Shown here piece by piece: positions 16,603 through 24,609 of a stretch of DNA of 64,000 nucleotides. Every line of letters begins with the position of its first letter. Positions within the stretch are counted from its first letter, which is position 1. The notes under the pieces are model-generated. The model was not told the DNA's origin and did no database searches. It was given only the letters and a program-made list of their open reading frames with translations. The DNA is from Alistipes sp. GTDB taxonomy: Bacteria; Bacteroidota; Bacteroidia; Bacteroidales; Rikenellaceae. Location of the stretch: positions 124,001-188,000 of the forward strand of contig JAGBAX010000003.1 of assembly GCA_017938765.1 (NCBI GenBank), in the 5' to 3' direction. A program made the position numbers and the translations under genes.

Positions 16603-18795
16603 ATGGAGCAGCAACTGACCGACAGAGAGTTAATACATGCAAAGCTCAAAGAGTACTTCGGTTTTACCTCCTTCAAGGGCAACCAAGAGGCGGTAATTCT
16701 CAATCTACTCTCTGGTCGTGATACATTTGTTCTTATGCCGACAGGTGGCGGAAAATCGCTCTGCTACCAGCTTCCGGCGCTTATGATGGAGGGTGTAGCA
16801 ATTATTATATCTCCACTTATCGCTCTGATGAAGAATCAGGTCGATGCTATGCGTACATTTTCGGACAATCCAGGCATTGCCCACTTCCTCAACTCGTCCC
16901 TGTCTAAGAATGCTGTGCAGCAGGTGCGCGAGGATGTGCTGGCGGGCAAGACCAAGCTACTCTACTTTGCTCCAGAGTCTCTTACCAAGGAGGATAACAT
17001 CGCCTTCCTTCACAAGATAAAGATTTCGTTCTACGCCATTGACGAGGCGCACTGTATCTCTGAGTGGGGTCACGACTTCCGCCCAGAGTATCGCCGTATA
17101 CGTCCGATTATCAACGACATCGGCCAGGCTCCGCTCATTACACTCACTGCAACAGCTACGCCAAAGGTGCAGATGGATATTCAGAAGAACCTCGGCATGA
17201 CAAACGCCACAGTGTTCAAGAGTTCGTTCAACCGTCCAAACCTCTACTACGAGTTGCGTCCGAAGAACGACCCAGACCGCGACATCATCCGCTTTATAAA
17301 GCAGAATGAGGGCAAGAGTGGTATTATCTACTGCTTGAGCCGTAAGAAGGTTGAGGAGCTTGCCGAGCTTCTTGTAGCCAACGGCATAAAGGCGTTGCCT
17401 TACCACGCAGGTATGGATGCGCAGACCAGAGCCGACAATCAGGATGCCTTCCTTAAGGAGGGGGCAGATGTTATTGTGGCAACAATCGCCTTCGGTATGG
17501 GCATTGACAAGCCCGATGTCCGCTTTGTAATCCACTACGACATTCCAAAGTCACTGGAGGGATACTATCAGGAGACTGGTCGCGCTGGTCGTGATGGTGG
17601 CGAGGGTTTCTGCCTTACCTTTTATAATTATAAGGATATACAGAAGCTTGAGAAGTTTATGCAGGGTAAGCCCGTTGCCGAGCAGGAGATTGGCAAGCTA
17701 CTGCTTCTTGAGACACAGTCGTACGCCGAGAGTAGTATGTGCCGTCGCCGTACGCTGCTGCACTACTTTGGCGAGGAGTATACAGAGGAGAACTGCGGCA
17801 ACTGCGACAACTGCTGCAACCCTCGTCCACGCATAAATGCAACAGAGGAGTTAGCAACCGCACTGGAGGCTCTGAGGAGCATTGGCGACAAGTTTAAGAT
17901 TGACCACCTCATAGCTCTGCTTATCGGAAAGACTACAGCCATAATTAAGAGCTACGGGCACAACAATAGCGAGTTCTTCGGCGTAGGAGCCGAGAAGAGC
18001 AGTAACTTCTGGAGCGCCGTAATCCGTCAGGGACTTATCATGGGCCTGATAAGCAAAAATATTGAAAATTACGGACTTATATCCATAACCCCTGCGGGCG
18101 AGAAGTTTATTGACAACCCAACAACTGTCCGCATAGCCGAGGACCGCGACTACGACGAGGAGGAGGATACAAAGAGCGCAGCACCTGCTCACGGAGGCGT
18201 GGCAGATGAGGAGCTCTATGCTATGCTCAAAGATTTGCGTAAGAAGGTTGCCAAGAAGCACGACCTGCCACCATATGTTATCTTCCAGGACCCTTCTCTT
18301 GCCGATATGGCTATACAGTATCCAATAACTATTGAGGAGATGCAGAATATCTCTGGCGTGGGTGCTGGCAAGGCTAAGAAGTTCGGCGAGGAGTTTATAG
18401 CCCTCATCAAGGCATACGTAGAGGAGAAGGAGATTATCCGCCCACAGGATATGGTCGTAAAGGCCGTTGCAAACAAGGCGAGCAACAAGATCTTCATCAT
18501 CCAGTCTATAGACCGCCAGATGGACTTTGACGATATCGCAAGGGCGAAAAACCTCACTTTTGACGAACTGCTGACAGAGATAGAGGCCATCGTAAACTCA
18601 GGAACACGCCTTAATATCGGATACTTCATCGATAACTATATGGACGAGGAGAAGATAGACGACATCTTCCTCTACTTCAAGGAGGATGCCGAGTCAGACT
18701 CCCTTACAGATGCCTACGAAGAGCTTGGCGATGAATATACCGAGGAGGAGATTCGCCTTGTGCGCATCAAGTTCCTCTGCGAGGCGGGCAATTAG
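16603..18795 (+). CDS. recQ: ATP-dependent DNA helicase RecQ
   Basis: A 730-residue 3'-5' DNA helicase for replication-fork repair and recombination. Seen: Walker A MPTGGGKS (46-53), the DEAH box AIDEAHCISEWGHDFRP, motif V/VI TIAFGMGIDKPDVRFV and QETGRAGRDG, the RecQ-C zinc site (CRRRTLLHYFG ... CGNCDNCC), a winged-helix region and one HRDC domain (about 540-605, PYVIFQDPSLADMA). About 120 acidic residues beyond HRDC (ending in EEIRLVRIKFLCEAGN) form an extension found in Bacteroidota RecQ. Single gene. Confidence 0.95.
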   Translation: MEQQLTDRELIHAKLKEYFGFTSFKGNQEAVILNLLSGRDTFVLMPTGGGKSLCYQLPALMMEGVAIIISPLIALMKNQVDAMRTFSDNPGIAHFLNSSLSKNAVQQVREDVLAGKTKLLYFAPESLTKEDNIAFLHKIKISFYAIDEAHCISEWGHDFRPEYRRIRPIINDIGQAPLITLTATATPKVQMDIQKNLGMTNATVFKSSFNRPNLYYELRPKNDPDRDIIRFIKQNEGKSGIIYCLSRKKVEELAELLVANGIKALPYHAGMDAQTRADNQDAFLKEGADVIVATIAFGMGIDKPDVRFVIHYDIPKSLEGYYQETGRAGRDGGEGFCLTFYNYKDIQKLEKFMQGKPVAEQEIGKLLLLETQSYAESSMCRRRTLLHYFGEEYTEENCGNCDNCCNPRPRINATEELATALEALRSIGDKFKIDHLIALLIGKTTAIIKSYGHNNSEFFGVGAEKSSNFWSAVIRQGLIMGLISKNIENYGLISITPAGEKFIDNPTTVRIAEDRDYDEEEDTKSAAPAHGGVADEELYAMLKDLRKKVAKKHDLPPYVIFQDPSLADMAIQYPITIEEMQNISGVGAGKAKKFGEEFIALIKAYVEEKEIIRPQDMVVKAVANKASNKIFIIQSIDRQMDFDDIARAKNLTFDELLTEIEAIVNSGTRLNIGYFIDNYMDEEKIDDIFLYFKEDAESDSLTDAYEELGDEYTEEEIRLVRIKFLCEAGN

Positions 18796-18848
18796 GACAC
18801 TCAGTGTGGCTACACAGAATTAGGAGATTAGCGAGGTTAGAGAATTTA

Positions 18849-18857
18849 GGGGGGGGG
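18849..18857 (+). repeat. Intergenic G9 tract
   Basis: Nine consecutive G residues, 54 bp after recQ and about 50 bp before the tRNA promoter. A second long G tract (G10) lies 1 kb downstream inside susC. Role unknown. Confidence 0.85.
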
Positions 18858-18907
18858 TAGAGAAATCCTGCCCAAACCTTAAAATTTTAAACTTTTTTCA
18901 GAAATAT

Positions 18908-18938
18908 TTTGCAGATACAAAAATTTGCACTATCTTTG
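18908..18938 (+). promoter_or_regulatory. tRNA-fMet promoter
   Basis: TTTG (18908-18911), 19 bp, TATCTTTG (18931-18938): a full consensus promoter ahead of the tRNA gene. Confidence 0.85.
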
Positions 18939-18981
18939 CACCTGCAAACGAGAAATTTCGCTTCGGCAAATTACGATACAT

Positions 18982-19039
<58 letters not shown>

Positions 19040-19055
<16 letters not shown>

Positions 19056-19223
19056 CTAAAAAAGACAAATCGCAAGATTTGTCTTTTTTGTTAGTGGAGT
19101 GGAGGCGAGAACCACTGGTTCGAACCGACGCTGCGGAGCGAGAGCAGAGGGTGCTTGCACACTTTGCCGAGCCGCGAGGAGGAAAAGCAAATCTTTGATT
19201 TGATTAGTCCCACTCCCGCTACT
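19040..19223 (+). repeat. Direct repeat of the tRNA 3' end flanking a 148-bp insert
   Basis: AGTCCCACTCCCGCTACT occurs at 19040-19057 (end of the tRNA plus 2 nt) and again at 19206-19223. The intervening DNA holds its own terminator and several hairpins: GAACC-ACT-GGTTC, CGCT-GCGG-AGCG, GTGC-TT-GCAC and CAAATC-TTT-GATTTG. A duplicated tRNA 3' end is what site-specific integration leaves behind; no integrase is present, so this would be a small remnant or a local duplication. Confidence 0.6.
19058..19089 (+). terminator. Terminator after tRNA-fMet
   Basis: 14-bp stem AAAAAAGACAAATC / GATTTGTCTTTTTT with loop GCAA, ending in T6. Confidence 0.9.
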
Positions 19224-19225
19224 TT

Positions 19226-19255
19226 AACGGATAACTTTGGTTATCCGTTTTTTTT
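19226..19255 (+). terminator. Second terminator after the duplicated tRNA end
   Basis: AACGGATAAC / GTTATCCGTT with loop TTTG followed by T-run. It lies 3 bp after the second copy of the tRNA tail and may be the original tRNA terminator, displaced by the insert. Confidence 0.85.
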
Positions 19256-19594
19256 GTTTTTATCTGTAATATACGACGCGGCAGAGGCAACTGCGTTGCT
19301 TTGTTATAAGATGTGATGATGTTTGAAAAGAACTTTTCACATCACACATCTTACAACATCGCCTTTGGCGACTCTGTCGCTCGTTGTAAAAATCGGTAGT
19401 GGCTCTTTGTAGTGTGGTTACCTCCTCGGTCTTTCGCGCACCAAGCGGTGCTTGACTGTCTCTACGGCGATGATGAAAAAAATTGCAGAAATTAAAAAAT
19501 CTACCAATAAGCCCATTCTCCTTTACGCCTATAAATAATTTAAGACTAATAATATAGCTACATTAAGCCAAAATAAAGGAGGGGATAAATTTTA
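19256..19594. other. Hairpin-rich non-coding region upstream of susC
   Basis: No gene. A long hairpin 19307-19353 has arms TAAGATGTG / CACATCTTA, then TGATG / CATCA and TGAAAAG / CTTTTCA. Directly next, TTACAAC / GTTGTAA encloses TCGCC-TTT-GGCGA (about 19351-19388). GCACC-AAGC-GGTGC follows near 19438-19451. The part from about 19490 is AT-rich and leads to the susC promoter. Regulatory use is unknown. Confidence 0.5.
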
Positions 19595-19626
19595 TTTGGA
19601 TGTAACAATTATTATTTGTATATTTG
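19595..19626 (+). promoter_or_regulatory. susC operon promoter
   Basis: TTTG (19595-19598), 20 bp, TATATTTG (19619-19626). The leader (about 62 nt) contains a small hairpin TAACTC-TTTA-GAGTTA at 19635-19650. No sigma/anti-sigma pair or hybrid two-component gene lies nearby. Confidence 0.75.
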
Positions 19627-19692
19627 CTTATGTGTAACTCTTTAGAGTTAAGGACAAACTAAACCTAATTATAAACCTTAAAACTCAGTTCT

Positions 19693-22600
19693 ATGAAAAA
19701 ACTGCTACATCTATCTGCAAGGCTACTACTTGTGGCACTTGCTTGCTGTTTCAGTTTGACCGCCCTAGCGCAGAAGGTATCTGTGAAAGGAACTGTTACT
19801 GACGAAAATGGAGAGCCTCTTTTTGGAGCCTCTGTAGTCGTAATGAGCGGCAAAACAATCTTGGGGGGGGGGAACAACCACCGATCTATCTGGTAGTTTT
19901 ACCATCACCGCAGAGGCAGGACAGTCTCTGGAAATCTCTTTTATCGGTTACAAATCGCAGATCGTAAACATCACAGCGCAGAAGACCGTCTACGCCGTAA
20001 AGATGGAGGTAGACAGCCGCGTTGTTGATGAGGTTGTGGTTATCGGTTACGGTACTGAGAAGAAGGTAAACCTTACTGGTTCTGTATCTTCTGTATCAAC
20101 CGAGGAGTTTAACTCCCGTCCGATTACACAGCTCTCAACTGCCCTTCAGGGTATTGCTCCGGGTGTGACAGTAACTACTGCCGGTGGTGCTCCGGGTGCT
20201 GATACTGGTAACATCCAGATTCGTGGTATCGGCTCATTTGGTGGCTCTGACTGCTCTCCACTCATTCTGATTGACGGTGTTGAGGGCGACATGAACTCTG
20301 TAGATGCATCTCAGATTGACCAGATTACAGTGCTTAAGGATGCAGCTTCATCTGCAATCTACGGTTCGCGTGCTGCAAATGGCGTTGTGCTGATTACTAC
20401 AAAGCGTGCTGGCAAGGATAAGTTCGGTGTAACTTATCGTGGATATGTTGGTTGGCAGCAGCCAGTGGTCTACCCAGATGTTGTTGGTCCAGAGGATTTT
20501 ATGACCCTGCAGAGCATTGCCGAGGCTAACGATGGCCTTACAAAGCTCACTTACTCACCTGAGTATATTGCTAACTACCGCAAGAACAACTTCCTTGACC
20601 CAGATGCATATCCAATCATTGACTGGCAGAAGCGACTGATGACAGGTAACGGCTTTACACACAGCCACATCGTTACTATGAGCGCTGGTACAGAGCGTAT
20701 CCGCAACATGGCTTCATTCGGCTACCTTGACCAGAATGGTATCATCAAGGATGCATCATTCCGCCGCTTCAACCTGCGCAACAATCTCGATGTACAGCTT
20801 CACAAGCGCCTTAAGCTGAGCTTTGATGTTGCTGGAACATACTCAAATCGCGAGATTAACCCATATCAGGGTGGTATCTTCAGCTTTATGAATGCTAAGG
20901 ACCCAGTGATGCTTGCACAGTGGAGCGATGGTAGCTACGCACCATTTACTGGTGGAACAACCAACCCTCTTCCTATGATTGAGACTGGCGTAGGTGGTAA
21001 CCGTCACTACCAGAAGCTCAACCTTAAGACCTCTATCGTTCTGGAGTACAAGCCTGCTAAGTGGCTGACCCTTGAGGCTAAGGTTGCTCCGCAGTTTGCT
21101 GCAACAAAGAACCACCTGTTCAAGGATATGGTTGAGTATCACTCAGACCCTTATGGTTCAAAGTCGCCTATCTCAAATGTTGAGTTTAACTCTCTTGAGG
21201 AGAGTATTGCTACAACATACAATGGATACTATCACGGTATGCTTACTCTGGCTCACAGCTTCGGCAAGCACCACCTCAAGTTCCTTGCTGGTGTATCTTA
21301 TGAGAACTATGAGTATGCAAGCCTGGGCGCATATCGTCAGGACTTCTCTTATCCACAGTACGATGTTATCGACGCGGGTGGTAAGAACGAGTTTAAGGAC
21401 AACAGCGGTAGCCGCAGTCAGATTGCCCTTGCTTCATTCTTCGGCCGACTGAACTACAACTACGACAACCGTTATCTGTTTGAGGCTAACCTCCGCTATG
21501 ACGGCTCATCTCGCTTTGCGAAGAAGAATCGTTGGGGTCTGTTCCCATCATTCTCTGCTGCTTGGCGTCTGAGCGAGGAGGCATTTATGGATAGTGTCCG
21601 CGACGTGATTACAGAGGCTAAGGTTCGTGCATCTTACGGTACACTGGGTAACCAGAACATCGGTAGCAACTACCCTACTGCTCAGATGCTTACAATATCT
21701 TCTATTGCTGCAGCAGGTAAGATTTACCCTATCGTTGCACAGCAGTCTTTAGCTAACAAGGATATCACTTGGGAGACAACTTATATGGCTGACATCGGTA
21801 TTGATATGACATTGTGGGAGAAGTTCACTATTACTGCTGACTACTACTACAAGAAGACTGACGGCATCCTTATGCAGCTTGATATCCCATCAACAATCGG
21901 TCTTAACGCACCTTATCAGAATGCCGGTGTTGTAACAAACAACGGTTGGGAGGTTGCTTTGGGCTACAACAATCGCTGGGGCGACTGGTCATTTGGCGTG
22001 CAGGCAAACCTTTCAGATGTTATCAACGAGATTGTTGATATGAAGGGTACTTACGGCACAAGTGGCGTTATCCGCAACCAGGAGGGCTCATCAATCAACT
22101 CACTCTACCTTCTCAAGTGTCTCGGTTTTGTTCAGACACAGGAGCAGGCTGACTGGGTAAATGCAAACTGCCCACAGTATGGTCAGATTACAAAGCCTGG
22201 TGACATCATCTATGAGGACTACAACCAGGATAACAAGATTGACGACAGCGATAAGCAGATTGTCGGCTCGCTGATTCCTCGTTATACATACGGTCTTACA
22301 CTGAACGTGGGCTGGAAGGGCATCAACCTGAGCGCACAATTCCAGGGCGTAGGTAAGGCAGACGCTTATATCAGCGGTGCTTATACTCAGCCTTGCGTTA
22401 GCGGTGGTACATTCCAGAAGAGCCACCTTGACAACTGGACACCAGAGAATACAGATGCTAAGTATCCACGTCTCTCTTACCAGTCTGACCTCAACAAGAA
22501 GGTATCTACCTTCTGGATGGCAAATGGCGCATACTGCCGTCTGAAGAACCTTCAGCTTAGCTACACCTTCCCTAAGAAGATTGTTAAGGCTATGAAGATT

Positions 22601-22777
22601 AAGGGACTTATGGTATATGCTAATGCTACAAACCTCTTCACTATTAGTAACTACTACGAGGGTTACGACCCAGAGACTGCTTACCAGAGTGGTTCACAGG
22701 GCGCAACAACTGGTAGCATCGGAAATAACTATCCACTTTGTAGCACATATACATTTGGTGCAGAGATTAAATTCTAA
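19693..22777 (+). CDS. susC: SusC/RagA TonB-dependent transporter, frameshifted at a G10 tract (probably phase-variable)
   Basis: Outer-membrane TonB-dependent importer that pairs with the SusD lipoprotein downstream. Reading starts at ATG 19693 with a signal peptide (MKKLLHLSARLLLVALACCF...LAQ) and the carboxypeptidase-regulatory-like domain (VSVKGTVTDENGEPLFGASVVV). At 19863-19872 ten G residues shift the frame and a TAG follows 8 codons later. Removing one G (G9) restores one protein of 1027 residues: ...ILGGGTTTDLSGSFTIT... then the plug (DEVVVIGYGTEKKVNLTGSV, QIRGIGSFGG, PLILIDGVEGD) and barrel (from about residue 220), ending in YTFGAEIKF. Downstream genes may be affected by polarity. 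An assembly error in the homopolymer is the main alternative. Confidence 0.9.
19863..19872 (+). repeat. G10 tract inside susC
   Basis: Ten G residues after ATCTT. Lengths of 9 or 12 give an open frame; 10 (as here) or 11 give early stops. A homopolymer of this length is prone to slippage during replication. Confidence 0.95.
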
Positions 22778-22791
22778 AAGATATTGCAACT

Positions 22792-24588
22792 ATGAAAAAG
22801 TATATATTATCAATTCTGTCGGTGGCGCTGTTAGCAACCAGCTGCTCACTTGACCGCGAGCCACTCACAGGTCCTTCAACAGGAACTTTCCCTGCAAGTG
22901 CTCAGGAGGCAGAGGCGGGTCTACTTGCTGCATACAAGAGCCTTGCAAACGACATACATCAGTACAACCCTGCTGACCGCTGGTTTGATGCGTTGACAGA
23001 TATCTCTGCAATGCGTACCACACTCTCAAAGTGGCCAGATTTCAGACTATCTATCGTCACTTCTAACCTCTCTCACGTTGAGGATACATATGCTCGTATC
23101 TACAAGGGTCTGGGTCGTATCCACCTTGTATTAGACAACCTTGACAACCTGCGCGGCGTTGTAACTGACGAGCAGTACTATCAGTTTAAGGCTGAGCTGC
23201 TTTGCCTTCGCGCATATCAGTATGACAAGGCTTGTAAATTCTATGGCGATGTGCCTTGGGTTGACCACTGTCTGACTCTTGACGACTACGCCTATGCTCG
23301 TACTCCAAAGGCAGAGGTTATTGACAACATTCTTCGTGACCTTGACGACGAGCTGCTTAACCACCTTCCAATTGCTTGGGATCGTGCTACATGGGGCACT
23401 TGCCGTATTGGCCGCGTAGGCGCTTATGCTCTTAAGGCTCGTATCTGTCTTGAGTGGGGTCGCTTTGCTGATGCTGCGAAGTACTCAAAGATAGCTCTTG
23501 ACCTTGCTGCAGGTGTTTATGACCTCACTCCACTGGACTGCACATACTACCCTACTCACGCTGATGGCGAGCCAGATCCAACACCTCTCTTTGGCTTTGA
23601 CGCAGAGAAGAACTCTATGGAGTGGATTTGGGCTATCCAGTTTGACCGCCTTGCTGCAAGTAATGTACATCACGGTGTATACACCTTCGCATCACGCGTA
23701 CACAACGGTGCCGCAGGTGCTGGTCCATCACAGGCTCTGATTGATAGTTTCCAGACTAAGGAGGGCAAGAAGATTACAGACCCTGATAGTGGTTATGACT
23801 GGAAGAACCCTTGGAAGAACCGCGACCCACGCCTTGACCTCTACTGTCTGCGTACTGGCGCTCGCTCAATGGGTGTACAGTTCTCTATTGACCCTGCTGA
23901 CAAGACTGTATTTGACTACAACATTGAGAAGGCAGTGCCAAATGGTGATGTTACTGGTAACAAGAATGAGTATGGTCCTAACGGCACAAAGGGTCCTGGT
24001 GGCTACCTGTGGCGTAAGCACCTTGACCCAGTATACTACGCAAGCATCCCTGGCAAGGCGTACGAGGATGAGCTTGATGTGCCTATTATGCGTCTTGCGG
24101 AGCTTCTTCTTGTTGATGCTGAGGCAAATATTGAGATGGAGGGCGGCGACCTTGCTCGCGCAAAGGCCGATATTAACCGTGTTCGTGCTCGCGTGAATAT
24201 GCCTCCTGTAACAGCTACTGACCGTGACGGTCTCCGCTCTGCACTGCGCTATGAGCGTAAGGTTGAGCTCTGCTGCGAGGGCTTCCGCTGGTTTGACCTG
24301 CGTCGTTGGAAGAGCGCTGATGGTAAGATTGTGGCTGTTAAGGCTCTTAATGGCGACCAGTATGCTCCAGGCTTCGGTCTTACAACAAGCAACGCAAAGC
24401 CAATTATTGACGAGGACTGGATTGTAACATACGATCCTAACCAGACATTTGACGGAGCAAAGTGTAACGCTCGCGTACATACAACATTTAAGTTTGTAGA
24501 GGGTAAGGATGAGCTTTGGCCATTCCCATACAGCGAGATGATTACCAATCCTCTGATTGGCGAGGGAAATAACAACCCTGGTTACTAA
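22792..24588 (+). CDS. susD: RagB/SusD family surface lipoprotein
   Basis: A 598-residue lipoprotein that caps the SusC channel and binds the nutrient. The lipobox is ALLATSC with Cys at residue 18, followed by SLDREPLTGPST. The helical SusD fold is recognisable (EAGLLAAYKSLAND, YARIYKGLGRIHLVLDN, KAELLCLRAYQYDKACKFYGDVPWV) and so is the C-terminal signature AEANIEMEGGDLARAKADINRVRARV ... LRYERKVELCCEGFRWFDLRRW. The fold matches general glycan-type SusD proteins, but the substrate cannot be read from it. It is 14 bp after susC. Confidence 0.95.
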   Translation: MKKYILSILSVALLATSCSLDREPLTGPSTGTFPASAQEAEAGLLAAYKSLANDIHQYNPADRWFDALTDISAMRTTLSKWPDFRLSIVTSNLSHVEDTYARIYKGLGRIHLVLDNLDNLRGVVTDEQYYQFKAELLCLRAYQYDKACKFYGDVPWVDHCLTLDDYAYARTPKAEVIDNILRDLDDELLNHLPIAWDRATWGTCRIGRVGAYALKARICLEWGRFADAAKYSKIALDLAAGVYDLTPLDCTYYPTHADGEPDPTPLFGFDAEKNSMEWIWAIQFDRLAASNVHHGVYTFASRVHNGAAGAGPSQALIDSFQTKEGKKITDPDSGYDWKNPWKNRDPRLDLYCLRTGARSMGVQFSIDPADKTVFDYNIEKAVPNGDVTGNKNEYGPNGTKGPGGYLWRKHLDPVYYASIPGKAYEDELDVPIMRLAELLLVDAEANIEMEGGDLARAKADINRVRARVNMPPVTATDRDGLRSALRYERKVELCCEGFRWFDLRRWKSADGKIVAVKALNGDQYAPGFGLTTSNAKPIIDEDWIVTYDPNQTFDGAKCNARVHTTFKFVEGKDELWPFPYSEMITNPLIGEGNNNPGY

Positions 24589-24609
24589 ACCGCTAAAAAA
24601 CAGAAAGAT

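Noticed and set aside
19090-19205. A second tRNA gene behind tRNA-fMet, suggested by GGTTCGAACC and the repeated tail
   Set aside because: No acceptor, D or anticodon arms can be built; only the 3' 18 bases are repeated.
19863-19872. Treating susC as an ordinary pseudogene
   Set aside because: The only lesion is one base in a G10 run, with the frame intact on both sides; phase variation or a base-calling error explains it better.
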